A stretch of 64,000 nt of DNA from Beta vulgaris subsp. vulgaris (GCF_026745355.1 NC_079209.1:4138507-4202506); one strand, 5' to 3'; shown: positions 33,299 through 45,460, counted from the stretch's first letter. Program-made: numbers and translations. Notes: generated by a model from the letters alone, not told the origin.

Positions 33299-36026
33299 TT
33301 AACCTTCAGCATCATCGATTATGAAGATGGAATTAAAATGAACTTTCACATCCAAACTTCCTCCTTCAAAAAACCTGTTCGTCGAACTAAAGACCTCATT
33401 TCCTTTAATGAATTCAGGAAAACCAGATGAAACCTTAGAATGAGTGAACCAGTCAATTACTGCAAGAAAAAAAAAGTTAATTTGTAAATATAGGATGAAG
33501 ACTGAAAAATCCCTGAGCCAATAAGCATAAAGATTTAATAATTTTAGTACAGACGCCGTTGTCTATTATCGCATTTCTGTTAACATTATTTTTATTATAA
33601 GATGAAGATCCCTTGTAAGTGAGGAGAATTTGAAGATTATACTTTAAAGGGACAAGAATCAAACCCCTCGCCACCATATCGACCTTAGCAAGCAAGGTTG
33701 ATTTACAAATCCGATGCGTTTACAAAAAGGACTGCATAACTTAGAAGGGGTGGTATTTCTCTCAATATGCATTCGATCGAGTACAATGACTAAATAATTG
33801 GGAAGTATGTCTAAAAGTATGTCTTGGATAGACGTACTGGTTTCCAAAGACACATAATATTAAGCAATAGTGTGAAGGATAAATGAAATTTAGAAATACT
33901 AATTTAATTAGGGTAAAGAAAATTGAGCATGAAATTCAAAAAAAGATCAACTTACAAGTTTTTTCATTAGCGTATGCTCCGGTATATTTGTTTAAAAGAC
34001 TGAGCTCAAAATTAACAAGCATGGTGTTTCCATTTGAGAGCTTGTCATTGTCCACAAGTACCAAATATAGGGAAAAATGAGTGCCATTTCCAGATCCATA
34101 TCCTTCACGATATAATTGTAGTTTCCTATACATATATAATATGTTAAAGTTAAATTTAAAAGAAAATATATAGTACAAAAAAACAATGGAAAATATAGTA
34201 ATAATTATAATGTACGACTTGTATGTAGCACGAATCGACAAAATTATTTTTGAGAAAATTGGGAAGATAATAATTTTCATTAATACGCACCAAGTGTAAG
34301 GTTCACCGTCGAAGCTAGTAACAAATGTGATATTAGAATCCACTGGTTCAGGAGTGTTGTTATCGAAAGGTCCTAGTTTGATAATATTAAATGTACTTCT
34401 TGAAATGGTGGTGACATGAGACATCTTTGAGTAGTGAGGTTCAGTGCTGGTAATAGAAATCTCAGCCCCAATGGTGCAACTGTTGTCAACATAAAATCCA
34501 TTGTCTGGATTCTTAAAATGTTTGAACTCAAGAGCTTGTGCAATTCCCCATTCTTTACCGCGAACATCAAAATGCTTTTCTCCCAAATCTGCATGCCACA
34601 CATTATTATATTTCGGTACACATATACTTCATTCGTTCTGAAATAAGTGAAACATTTTTACGGATCTGGATCAGCTCTAAGATTCATTAACATACTAAGT
34701 ACATGAACTTAGCAGTTGATTTTTGGGTTTGCTAGTTAAAACTCCCACCAATTTGCAAACTCAATCCCTTAAAATTAAATCCTTTTGACTAACAGAAAGT
34801 TTGCAGTCCTTCTTTCTCACTTGTTGGATCATTTATTACTTAATGTCAATCAAAACACACATTTCAAAACTATAAATAATTTATAATATTTTTTTTTTAC
34901 ATAGCTAAAAATATTAGTATTAATTAGATTTCATCGGAATGTAAAAATGCGACAGGGTGAAATGCATATTGCACGTTTTGGATGATATAATATGCAAATA
35001 TCATGTTTTTCCTAGCCCTTGACTCTTGAGGGTAGATTTGAATGCTAATCACTCAAGGCCCATGGCCATAAGAAGGGCAAAAAAAATCAAAATAGCGTAT
35101 ATATACTGTTTTAATTCATATTTTACTTTTATATTTGTCACACCTTACTTTGACCATTAATTTCTTGAAGTACTCCTATTATGTTAGGAAAAATTCTTAA
35201 ACCTAACAAAAAATTTACATCCTCTCACATTTTCTACCTATATATTCATGTTCTAAGTACATGATGGAGGTCAATACGAGAGGATGTACACTTGGGTATA
35301 GGATTAATGAGGTCCTTTATGTCTAACTATTGCATTATTATTGTTCCTGAAGTAAAAGGAGCGTACCTTCAATGACTAGATATTCACCACTAGTTTGATC
35401 TAATATGAAAAATTTGATGGCGACATTAATTTCTTTGTTTCGACCCGCACTATTTTTTTGCCTCTTTACGTACATGGAAATGTATCCTTTGCCACCTTTT
35501 GCCACATTCCCTTCAGGATAGAAGCACATAGTCCTGATCAATTAAAAACAAATAGTAGATCAGTGAAAACTAAACATTATGTGCCCTAAACATGTAATAA
35601 AAATTAATGCAACTAAGTGTGATTATGAATCTTTCAACTCAAACATTTATGTGCCTTAGACCCTTATAACTATTATTTATAAATAGAGGAAGTACCATTT
35701 TTCATTTCCAGTAGAAAATTCTGGTGTCTCAAATGAAAACTTGTTGGCTTTTTTAAGTGATGCCACAAGCTCATCATACGATTCAATTTCGAAGATGAAG
35801 TGGCAAGGCCTTCGTGATCTGAATGTTCGAACTGGTTTACTTGGATCAGTGAAGTCGAAGTCGTAGTTCCCTGAATATTATATTCATCATTCATGGTAGA
35901 ATATGACCACGTAATTATATTAGGCAACAATTAAAAACCACGTAATTATATTAGACGATAGATAAATAAATAACATGATACTTAAGATGTAATAAAATGA
36001 AACATACTGCCTTTCCATTCTTTCAT
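33299..36026 (-). CDS. Two-domain MATH (TRAF-like) protein, six exons
   Basis: Exons on the minus strand: 36008-36026, 35696-35870, 35367-35533, 34291-34588, 33956-34125, 33299-33459. All introns are GT-AG and the sum (990 nt) gives 329 residues. The start MKEWKG opens exon 1. Domain 1 (about 10-155) has FIFEIESYDELVASL, KWTMCFYPEGN, GYISMYV and WGIAQALEFKHF with NGFYVDNSCTIGAEI. Domain 2 (about 185-310) has WKLQLYREG, GTHFSLYLVL, VIDWFTHSKV-type strands and GFPEFIKGNEVF. Plant MATH-only proteins are thought to act as substrate or partner adaptors, as in ubiquitin ligase complexes. No BTB, RING, signal peptide or membrane segment was seen. The gene looks intact. Exons were placed by eye, and the tiny first exon is the least certain part. 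Confidence 0.88.
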
Positions 36027-36130
36027 GGTGGAATGAATGAGTTAGTTTGCACAAAGTGTGAGAGAGAGTTGACAATAACAACAGTGTGTTCCTTGTCTTA
36101 ATTGTGTGGAGAACAGCAAAGGGTGAAGCC

Positions 36131-36140
36131 GTTTATATAG
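36131..36140 (-). promoter_or_regulatory. TATA box of the MATH gene
   Basis: CTATATAAAC on the minus strand lies about 105 bp upstream of the start codon, leaving room for a leader of about 75 nt. It is the best TATA match in the region. Confidence 0.6.
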
Positions 36141-36302
36141 ATTGATCAGTAGCTAGGGAGTGGTTGAAGAAATGATTAAAAAATTAAGATTACTTGACTT
36201 TAGAGTATTTTCATTTTTTAATCTCATATTAATTAATATTACAACTAGTTTTAATTTTGTTACACTTGAGCCAATAATAATTCGACAATGATGGGTACTG
36301 GG

Positions 36303-36835
36303 TGTAAGTTCTATTGACTATCAATCTAGCAAGTAATAACAAATAATAATAGAACAACGAAAAACAAAGCAATAAAAGACACAAGAATTGGGAGAAAAAC
36401 CACGAACCTGCACTAGTAATCGATGACTGTTCAAGAAATATTACAAAAGCACTCCAAGAACTCTCTCTAGCTTTCTCTCTCTTGAATATGAGAATAATAA
36501 TGAAAAGTACAATTAAAAACGTATTATGGTAAGTCTATTTATACCCACTCGGAAAAACGTGTTTCCGCGTCGAAATCGGGCGACCAATTGCCAAACCAAA
36601 ATTAGGCGCGAGCCCGATCGGGAGACCCCAGTCGTACTTCGTTCCTTCCCCCGATCGGGCGAACACTCCCAATGCCATCAGTAGGCGCTTCACGAAATCA
36701 CATTGCGGCACACCTCGTCTCAGGCCCGATCGGGTGAAACCCCTCTACATCAATTTTACGTCTTTTTTCTTCTATGCAATCTCATCTCCACACCCATATA
36801 CCACCTCGAGCCCGATATTGAAATTATGCTCAACA
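36303..36835 (-). repeat. 3' LTR of copia 1
   Basis: On the plus strand it starts TGTAAGTTCTATTGAC and ends GCTCAACA. It matches 42159-42747 over most of its length. It has several copies of the palindrome CCCGATCGGG. A 26-bp stretch present in the other LTR (ACTTTTACATGGAAACC...) is missing here. Confidence 0.9.
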
Positions 36836-36852
36836 ATCTCCCACTTGGAGAT
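36836..36852 (-). other. Polypurine tract of copia 1
   Basis: On the minus strand, CCAAGTGGGAGAT directly precedes the LTR start TGTTGAGC. AAGTGGGAGAT is the usual plus-strand primer of plant copia elements. Confidence 0.75.
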
Positions 36853-39665
36853 AGGTGTAAGTGAAGAAAAAAAACCTTATACCTTCATCATCCTCTCATT
36901 CATCTCAATTCCTAAAGCACCACCTTCGTTAACAATTACCGAAGGCCAACTAAGGTCCTGCACAACTTAGTTTGTCATAACTCACACTCTTAGTGAGCAT
37001 ATCAATTGGGTTCTTAGCAGTTAGCACCCAACACTTTATCCAGATACAACACATTCTTCTCCACTAAACTCCTCATGTAGTGAAAGCGCCGATGAATGTG
37101 CTTAGTCCTACAATAATATATGGAATCCTTAGCCAAATGCACTGCACTTTGACTATCACTATAAAGTACCACTTTCTCCTATTTAATGCCCATCCCTTCA
37201 AGAAAACCAATAAGCCATTCCATCTCCTTACCTGCCTCCGACATAGCCACACACTCAAACTCTGTAGTAGACAAAGAGATACACTTTTCTAACTTGGACA
37301 TATCCAGACGTACTTTTGTTTGTATCGATATCTCCATTGAGATCAACATTAACATAACCCTCAAGCTTCACTCCTTTATGCCAGAAGCAAAGCCCCATAC
37401 CTGAAGTGCCTTTCAAGTATCTTAGTAACCACTTTACAGCATCCTAATGTTTCTCACCTGGAAACAAACCTACTAACAACTTCCATTGCAAAATCAATGT
37501 CTGGCCGTTTGCACACCATGACATACATCAAGCTACCAACAACCGAAGCATAGGGAACAGTGGCCATCCATACCTTTTCTACTTCTGTAGTTGGTGGGTG
37601 CTCCCTTGTTAATTTGATATCGCTAGGAAGCGGCGAGTTTTTGGGTTTTGCATCTCCCACATTAACCTTTTCAGCACCTTAAGAATGTAACCTTTCCGAG
37701 ACAACTTCAACATACTAGTAGACTTTTCCCTACAAATCCTCATACCTAAGATTTATGTAGATTCACCAAAATCCTCCATCTCAAATACTTGTGACAACTT
37801 TCCCTTCACACTATTTATCACCTCCATGCTAGTACCAGCAATCAACATATTATCAACATACAAAACAAAGTAAACATAATCATTTATATATTTATGAAAA
37901 TAGCAACAATGATCTCTATCAGCTCTCTTGATCCCACTGCTACACATGAATGTGTCAAACTTTATGTACCACTATCTCGGAGCCTGCTTCAATCCATATA
38001 AGCTCCTCTTGAGCTTGCACACTAAGTTCTCCTTTCCTTGAACTTTAATGCCATTGCTTCATGTAGATCTCCTCATCTAGATCACCATGTAGAAACGCGG
38101 TCTTAACATCCATCTGTTCTAAGAACAAATTTTCAGCAGCAACAATAGTTAACAAAATACAAATAGTAGTCAACTTCACAACATGAGAAAATATCTCGTT
38201 ATAATCTACGCCATCCTGTTGTAGGAACCCCTTTACTACCAATCTCGCTTATACCTGACACTTCCATTAGGCTCTTTCTTTAATATGAAGATCCACTTGT
38301 TGCTAAGTGTTCTCATACCTGCAGGCAATGCAGACAACTCCCATGTCTGATTCTTTTCTAAGGATTGCATCTCATCTTTTATGGCTAGCTCCCACTTGGA
38401 TGAGTTAGTCGGATTTATTGCTTCTTTGTATGATTCTAGTTCACCTGCATCAGTTAGTAGCAAATAAAACATATAAGGTGAATATCGATTAGGTGTTCTG
38501 GACACCCTTAGCTTGCAGATTTTCTCAAGTCAACTTGAGAGACTATTCTCCCTGTACTAGAACTGGAGCCTCTTGATGGCGTAACAACAATACCATCTGA
38601 ATTACTTGGCTGTGAGTTATCTGACTCATTTGAATCAGACCCTACATAAGTGTGAGCTTCACCTCTATGTTGCTCAACCCGTTCTGGAACAATGACATCT
38701 CTTTCATCAATGCCTTCAGTCTCCACAAACTCCTCCTCATGAACTCCCACTATCACAGTAATCTCAGATTTATCACCATAAACATCCTTATACAACTTAG
38801 TCTCATCAAAAGTGACATCACAGTGCCTCAAAATTTTCTTACTTTTAGGTTCCCAACACTGATACCCATACATCTCAGAACCATACCCAATAAAATAACA
38901 TTTAACAGCCTTTGGGTCTAACTTGTCACATTTCTCAGATTTAACATAAGCAACATAACCAAATAATTTCAGAAAAGAAAGATTTACCTCCTTCCCACTC
39001 TAAACTTCCTCTGGTAACTTGAACTTCAATGGAACTGATGGTCCCCTGTTGATCAAGTAAGTTGATGTACTAACCGAATCTTCCCATAATGTTTTTGGTA
39101 GCCCTACATGCAACCTCATACTTCTAGCCCTCTGAGTCAGCATCCGGTTCATCCTCTCCGCGACTCCATTCTGTTTAGGTTTCTCTGGAACAATCCTCTT
39201 CAGAATGATGCCATTATCCTCATAGAGTTTTATGTACTCTGCCAATTCATACTCACCTCCATTATCAGACTTAATGCACTTAATCTTCTTTTTAGTCTGA
39301 TTCTCCACCTCAGCTTTCCACTTCCTGAAGGTTTCATGAAGTTCAGGTTTCTTCTTCATGAATAGACCCATACCTTCCAGCTGTGGTAATCAATAAAAGT
39401 AACAAAGTAACGTAAGCCTCCAAGGGATTTGACTGGAGAAGGACCCCATAAATTAGTGTGCACGAACTCTAACTTCTCAGATTTCAACTCTTTATTGGCT
39501 TTTATGATAATCACCTTTTTATGCTTGCCATAGACACAACTCACACAACATTCCATGTCAACTGATTTCAACCCTGACAATTTGCCACTTGAAGCTAAAA
39601 TTTTCATCCGTTCCTCACTCATGTGACCAAGTATAGTATGTCATAACTTAGTCTCATCTACTGTA

Positions 39666-39673
39666 GTTGCAAC
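39666..39673 (+). repeat. Left 8-bp target duplication of the hAT element
   Basis: GTTGCAAC here versus GCTGCAAG at 40880-40887: six of eight bases still match, as expected for an old hAT insertion. Confidence 0.7.
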
Positions 39674-40879
39674 CAGTGGCGGAGCCAACTGGGGGGACAT
39701 GGGGACAGATGTTCCCCCAGTTTAAAAATAATTTCTTAAAAAAAAAAAGGAAAAAATTCGAAAAAAAAAACACGCTCAGGGGGGAGTCAAGATGCGTGAA
39801 ATGTTTTGAAAAAAAAACTGAGAGTGAAGAGACAGACTGAGGAAGAGAGAGAGTGAGAGACTGAGGAAGAGAGATTGAGGAAGACGTCGACCGGAGTCCG
39901 GAGATTTAGAGTCGTCGGAGCCGACGACGACGACCGGTGAGGAACGAACTACGAAGTAACGAACACTCGAAGTCTCAAACGACGAACAGGAACGGAAAGT
40001 TGCGAGTCTTGCGACGGCCGACGGCTGAAACGAAGCGAAGCCGCGCTCCGCCACCCCCACCGCCCACGCGTCGCCGTCACCGACTACCCGACTCGTCGGC
40101 CGCCGTTACATTTTTCAGGCAGTTTGTAAGTTTTCTTAACTAACCCTAAATTTTAGTTTTAGTTTTTTTTAAGGTAATATTTTATATTTACAATTTACAT
40201 TGTTTGGTTGTGAATTACTGAATTATGATATTTGTGAAATGTTAATTTGTGATTGTGGATTTATGGTTGTTGATTGATTTGTTGAATTGTTGTTGGTTTG
40301 GAAATTGGAATTGGTCATGAACTCATGATTTAGGAAATTGTTAGTTTGCGATTTGAAATTTCTAACTAGGAAATTATAAATATGAGTTGATTTATAATTG
40401 AAATCAATATTGAATAGTTTGGTTTGAAGAGGAATATTTTGATATGTAATTGATTAATGTTTATCAATTTAATAGGAAATGTCAAGTGATTCACATTCAC
40501 CTAATTCTAACAAGTCCAAGGCTAAGGGAAAACAACCCAATCTTCGACAATTTCTCTTTAAAAGAATGAAATCCCAAGAAACTTCTTCATCCGCTCATAG
40601 TGAAACACCTCAAAATGAATCTCTTTCATTTACCTCTCCTCAAACTCATGATGTTGATATGGATGTTGGTGGTTCAAATACTTGTAATTTTTATTTTTAG
40701 TTTAATTTTTTTTGTCATATTTCTTAGATGGTAAGACTATAAGCATTTTGGAATTTTCAATGTAAAACAGTAAGTATTAAACAACTTGTGTTGTATTATT
40801 TTTTTTACATATTTTTTTTTCGAATGTTTGACGGTCAAATTTTGTCCCCCCCACTTTGAGAATTCTAGCTCCGCCACTG
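39674..40879 (+). mobile_element. hAT-type DNA transposon inside copia 1, 1.2 kb
   Basis: The termini CAGTGGCGGAGCC and GCTCCGCCACTG are the common hAT inverted repeat, flanked by a near-identical 8-bp duplication. A GC- and CpG-rich block (39880-40110), unlike its surroundings, looks like the promoter and leader of the original transposase gene, and an N-terminal transposase-like exon follows. Most of the transposase is deleted, so it is non-autonomous. Confidence 0.88.
40479..40700 (+). pseudogene. N-terminal piece of a hAT transposase (ZMYM1/TTF-type like)
   Basis: After TTTAATAG, the frame MSSDSHSPNSNKSKAKGKQ goes on with LRQFLFKRMKSQ and a Ser-rich tract, ending at TAG (40698-40700). 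Plant hAT transposases of the TTF-type zinc-finger group often begin with a short basic FF-K motif followed by a Ser-rich linker. The zinc finger and catalytic domain are absent. The assignment is mainly by position inside the hAT element. Confidence 0.45.
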
Positions 40880-42140
40880 GCTGCAAGAACCATGTCTGTA
40901 CACCCTGCAATAGTGTATAGAGTTCTCATCTTAGTACCTCTAGCCAAAATCATGAACCTTTGGAAATTTCCCATTTCCCCTCACAGAACACAGTCTTGTA
41001 GCCACACGAGTCAAGTTGACTCACAGAAATCAGATTCTTTGCTACGCCTGGAATGTACCTAACATCTTGCAGTTTTAATGTTCCCCCGTTCGCAGTCCTG
41101 ATCACCACATCTCCCTTCCCCATAATATCCAAGGTCTTCTCATCAGCAAGATAAGCCTTTCCCAACTTCTTTGCCTTGAAGTCATGGAACAACTCCCTCA
41201 TGGGTGAAGAGTGAAAAGATGACCCCGAATCTAAGATCCACGACTCCATGGAACTATCAACACTTAAGATCAAAACTTCCTCAATCTCATTATTCGATGC
41301 AGAATATATCGATGAGTTATCACTATCCTCCTGTTTATCATTATGGTCAGTTTTCCACCCTTCTTCTTGGGATGTGGACAATCCCTCTTTGGATGACCCT
41401 TTTTACCACAATTCCAACAGGTAAAACTAGCCCTGCCTTTTGACTTACTCCGACCCCTTGACTTTGATGTTCCCTGAAAGTTCTTCCTTTTTCTCTTTTG
41501 TTTTCCCCTCCCTCTACCCTCAGCACTGCATGCTCCAAATGATTCTCTACTCTCCTTCCTACAAATGATTTCACTAAAAATCAGATCACGGACAACATCA
41601 TAAATCAATTTTTCTTTACTAGAAGAATTACTAACGACAGTTACTACAGTTTCCCAAGCAATAGCTAAGGAGGGAAACAAAATTAGGACTTTCACTTCAT
41701 CCTCAAAGACAATATTAACTAGAAGATAATTAACTTATTATTGAATTGAATTCATTAATATGATCAGCAACAAAACTACCATTATTCATCTCTAGATCAT
41801 ATAAACAACACATCAGATATACCTTATTCATAGCCGAGGGCTTTTCATACATATCTGACCGTGCTTTGATCAATCCCGCCTTTGTATTGATACCCTTGAC
41901 ATTGAAAGCCACAGTCCGAGCCAATGTGAAATGCACCACCACCAGTGCCTACCGATCGAGTACCTTGACCTTAGCTCTTCAATGTCATATGGCGTTGCAG
42001 ACAAGGGTTGATATAGATTCTTATGATATAGGAAGTCTTCGATTTGCATCTTCCAATATCCAAATGTGCCATCAAACTTCTCAATTCTGATCTTCGCATC
42101 CTCTATTGTTAATTACTTCTAGATCTAGACAATAATCCAA

Positions 42141-42158
42141 CCTGGCTCTGATACCACT
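42141..42158 (-). other. Primer binding site of copia 1
   Basis: On the minus strand TGGTATCAGAGCCAGG follows the LTR end by two bases. TGGTATCAGAGC is the standard copia site complementary to initiator methionine tRNA. Confidence 0.85.
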
Positions 42159-42747
42159 TGTAAGTTCTATTGACTATTAATCTCGCAAGTAATAACAAAC
42201 AATAATAGAACAACGAAAAACAAAGCAATAAAATACGCAAGAGAACTTTTACATGGAAACCAAAAAAGTGGGAGAAAAACCATGAATCTGCATTAGGAAT
42301 CGATGAATGTTCAAGAAAGATTACAAAAGTACTCTAAGAACTCTCTCTCTAGATTTCTCTCTCTTGAATATGAGAATAATAATGAAAAGTACAATTATAA
42401 ACATATTAGGGTAAGTCTATTTACCCACTCGGAAAAAACACGTTTCCGCGTCGAAATAGGTCACCGCCCGATCGAACGACCAATTGCCAAACCAAAATCA
42501 GGCGCGGACCCGATCGGACGAGGGACGCCAGGTCTTAGTTTGTTCCTTCACCCGATCGGGCGAACATTCCCGATGCCATCGGGCGCTTCACGACATCACA
42601 CTATTGCACACCTCGTCTCGCCCCCGATCGAGCGGCATTGCCCGACCTGATCGTGCGAATCCCCTATACATCAATTTTAGGCCTTTTTCCTTCTACGCAA
42701 CCTCATCTCCACACCTATACACCACCTTGAGCCCCATATTGATGACA
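42159..42747 (-). repeat. 5' LTR of copia 1
   Basis: It starts TGTAAGTTCTATTGAC (plus strand) and ends at about ATTGATGACA. It is 589 bp against 533 bp in the other LTR, owing to indels, including the last 15 bp, which differ. It contains variants of the CCCGATCGGG palindrome. Confidence 0.88.
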
Positions 42748-42867
42748 ATATACCTAACGTTGGGCTTCGAACCTCAATCTTGTAATATGGCCCAGTGGCC
42801 TTGAACCATATCATTAATAACATCCCAAATTATAAAAAATAATAATGCATGATATGATAATTCTTAA

Positions 42868-43160
42868 GCGTTTGGTTCATATAGTGGTATGTGTTTCGAA
42901 TAAAAAATGAAAATAAAGGTGGTACAAGTTTTGAACTTGATACCTAGCATGTGTTTGGTTTTATTAATGAATATTTTTCTTTTATTTGATACCTAGAGCT
43001 ATTGGTATGAGCTATATCCCCCATTTGGTTTCTGAACCCCTTACCTTATGAGTTTCAGTTATGGGTTTTAAATCTATCAATTTATTGAAATAAACACTAA
43101 GTATGAGTTTTGCTTATTCTAAACCCATACCTCATACTAAAACCATATAAACTAAACATT
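42868..43160. mobile_element. Small MITE-like element, about 290 bp
   Basis: The left GCGTTTGGTTCATATAGTGG and the right CCATATAAACTAAACATTTT are imperfect inverted repeats, and the body is non-coding with TTTGGTT and AAACCATA motifs. It lies just outside copia 1. The superfamily is uncertain. Confidence 0.5.
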
Positions 43161-43309
43161 TTTGCAAGCGTTTAGCATGTTGGCGGTGTCTTACTATATT
43201 AGGATTTCTTAGCTTGTCAAGGAAGTATGAAAAAAATTATTATCTTTAAGAAGATATTGCATATTATGCAAACTAATTAGTGTTGTTGTAAAAATGTTAT
43301 ATTTGATAC

Positions 43310-43884
43310 TCCCTCTGTTTTTTAACCTTATCATTTCTTTTACACATCTTCCGATGTACTTCTTTAAATGTAAATATCTTTTATTATATACTCCATCTGT
43401 TTCCTAAAGATCTTCCCTCTTTCCATTTAAGGGTATTTTCAAAAGATCTTCCCTCTTTTGCTTTATTCCTTATTTGGCAAAACAAATTTCCCTATTTACC
43501 CTCTCATGTCACTATCATATGGTCCACCATTACATTATTAATTCAATTTTACTCCCTTTCTCTCTCCTACTTTAACCCCTTTTTATTTTTTTATTTATCT
43601 TAACCCCTTTATCTCTCCTACTTTACTCACACCATGCCCACACAACTTGATTTTCCTTGGTATCTGTAGGAACAGTAAGTGGGAAGATCTTTAGGAAACG
43701 GAGGGAGTATTAGTAAAAATTATAACGATTGAATACTAATAAAGTACTAATTGAGACGAATAAAACAAGACCCTACATGACTATATTTTTTCTTATAAAT
43801 TGAGAAAAATTGACAAGATTCTTTCCAAATATGAATAGTGTCAAGATGCCAAGTGAGAAAGATTTAAAAAAAAAACAGAGGGAG
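43310..43884. mobile_element. Outer Stowaway-like MITE of a nested pair
   Basis: CTCCCTCTGTTTTTTAAC and TTTAAAAAAAAAACAGAGGG (then AG) are inverted ends flanked by TA. Another MITE (43391-43707) is inserted in it at a TA site. Confidence 0.8.
43391..43707. mobile_element. Inner MITE of the nested pair, 317 bp
   Basis: CTCCATCTGTTTCCTAAAGA and TCTTTAGGAAACGGAGGGAG are inverted ends flanked by TA on both sides. It belongs to the same family as the element at 24217. Being inside the outer MITE, it is the younger insertion. Confidence 0.85.
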
Positions 43885-45056
43885 TACTAAAGTAAAAAAT
43901 TATCAATCATATAAATGTTTTTTTTTATATAGAGTAGGACATAGGGAATAAGAATTACAATAAAGAATATCATATATAATAGCTAATCCCCAAATTTACA
44001 TGTAAAAATAAGAACAATTAGAATTTCTGAACCTAAACATAACATGATTTATGCTTTCGAGCCAGATCCATATGTTATACTCCTTGAGCTTAATTATAAG
44101 AAGGAACATTTTATTGATTACTCCCATGATAAAACTCGTGCATATAAAGGAGTGGGATTTTCAAAAGCAAAGGATCCGCATTGTCAATGATAATCAATCT
44201 AATCTACAATCGAACTGGATTACTATTTATAATTAAAAACTAACAATAATAAAAAAAAAAACTCAACACTAACATAACATAGTTCAGAAAATCAAATTTT
44301 TATTAGGCAAAACATAAAATTTAATCATAAGATGAACAAAATTAATATCTTCTGATCTAAACATATATATAAGAGGAACTTTTCGAAAGAATAGAGAGCT
44401 CTCCAAGATTTTGAGAGCTTAGAAAGCGCCACATAATCGTGCCGACCATGTCATTATATTTAATTTTAATTTTAAAAATTAGAGTTTTATATAAATATAA
44501 ATACATATAAAGAGCTTTTGATAAAGGAAAATAAGAGTTTGGTTTTGAATAAACAACCTAAACTATCGTACTATGTAAATTGACTATCACCTTAACTACA
44601 TAATTCAATGTATTATAATTTTTATATTATTGGAGGGTGATTGAAATATGATTCAAAATAAAATTTATTTGTTATATATTTTTTACACTTTTAGAGAGTG
44701 CTTACAACCTAAAAAAGTATTGTTTTTTTGATGAATGATAACCTATAGCAAATATTATTTTTGAACATATGCATTGGATCATATAACAATATAAAAATAT
44801 GAAAGGTGTATGAATTTAAAAATTCTTGTGCTCTTAAATTAGTGAAATAAATACTTCTCTCTTATATGCGAGAGTTTTTTTTTTTTTTTATAGAAGTGTT
44901 CCTCTCATTTCATAATGGAAGAAGTATCATATAAGTAGTAAATGAATTATCTAAACCATTGAGTATCATAACTTTTGGTACATACAAGAAAAAGAAATAC
45001 ACAATCTCATTATAATTAAAAAGAGCTTGAGATTTACATTACAAAAATAATTGTTA
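43885..45056. other. AT-rich stretch without a recognised gene
   Basis: No open frame with a recognisable domain was seen on either strand. Only A/T runs and a T-tract at about 44878-44890 stand out. Confidence 0.5.
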
Positions 45057-45069
45057 TTTTTTTATTATG

Positions 45070-45071
<2 letters not shown>

Positions 45072-45102
<31 letters not shown>
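45072..45102. repeat. TA microsatellite
   Basis: About 15 uninterrupted TA repeats, at the left edge of a MITE-like element. Confidence 0.95.
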
Positions 45103-45106
<4 letters not shown>

Positions 45107-45371
45107 ATGCATACTTACATGAGAAACGAGAACGAATTTTACGCACTATAACTCTTATGAAAAAGTGATGAGACTCTAATGAAAAAGTGATGTAAATCCA
45201 AAAAAAAAAAAAGAATATTAGAAAAAATAAATTCAAAATTTTTTTTTTTTGGGCTCAAAATTTTTTAGAGGGAGTATAATTCTAATGAACAAGTTTTGTA
45301 ACTTTAATCCAATCGTGTGGTTCAGATTCATTCTCATTTCTCATGTAAGGAGCATTCTCATGTGATCTTAC

Positions 45372-45374
<3 letters not shown>
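45103..45374. mobile_element. MITE-like element between two TA microsatellites
   Basis: The left GAGAATGCATACTTACATGA and the right TCATGTAAGGAGCATTCTCA are inverted repeats that continue with GAAACGAGAACGAAT / ATTCATTCTCATTTC. The element is about 270 bp. TA repeats lie on both sides, so it may have inserted into a TA tract and used it as target. Confidence 0.7.

Positions 45375-45457
<83 letters not shown>
45375..45457. repeat. TA microsatellite, 83 bp
   Basis: About 41 uninterrupted TA repeats. Likely highly variable in length between individuals. Confidence 0.97.

Positions 45458-45460
<3 letters not shown>

Larger units (their letters stand above)
37073..42100 (-). pseudogene. gag-pol remnant of copia 1
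   Basis: Minus-strand pieces in order: gag (41730-42100, with VYLMCCLYDLEM); CCHC knuckle CWNCGKKGHPKRDC (about 41390-41430); protease SWILDSGSSFHSS (about 41215-41250); GAG-pre-integrase and integrase (39356-39622, VDMECCVSCVYGKHK; 39000-39371, IKSDNGGEY and PKQNGVAERMNR); RT (38045-38505, MDVKTAFLHGDLDEEIYMKQ; 37753-37947, VLYVDNMLIAG, where the usual catalytic VDD reads VDN); and RNase H (37073-37364, CISLSTTEFECVAMSEAGKE). Stops and shifts separate nearly every piece, and a hAT element splits the protease-integrase linker. It can no longer encode a working polyprotein. Confidence 0.92.
36303..42747 (-). mobile_element. Ty1/copia retrotransposon 1, 6.4 kb, with a hAT insertion
   Basis: Two LTRs (36303-36835 and 42159-42747) flank a minus-strand gag-pol remnant in the order gag, zinc knuckle, protease, integrase, RT, RNase H, the copia order. 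A tRNA-iMet-type primer site follows the right LTR and a purine tract precedes the left one. Many stops and frameshifts show decay. A hAT element (39674-40879) sits between protease and integrase. The flanking 5-mers differ (CTGGG and ATATA), so no target duplication remains. Confidence 0.93.

Noticed and set aside
33936..34601. A single 221-codon minus-strand ORF as the MATH gene
   Set aside because: It reads through an intron (34126-34290). Splicing gives better MATH-domain continuity and a complete 329-residue protein.
35673..35930. 85-codon minus-strand open frame
   Set aside because: It is out of frame with MATH exon 2, which encodes the conserved FIFEIESYDELVASL block in another frame.
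39776..40060. 94-codon minus-strand open frame in the hAT element
   Set aside because: GC-rich leader-like sequence with Ser/Leu runs from GAGAGA repeats. There is no domain, and the plus-strand frame fits the element better.
44051..44236. 61-codon open frame in an AT-rich stretch
   Set aside because: Length expected by chance, with no recognisable motif.
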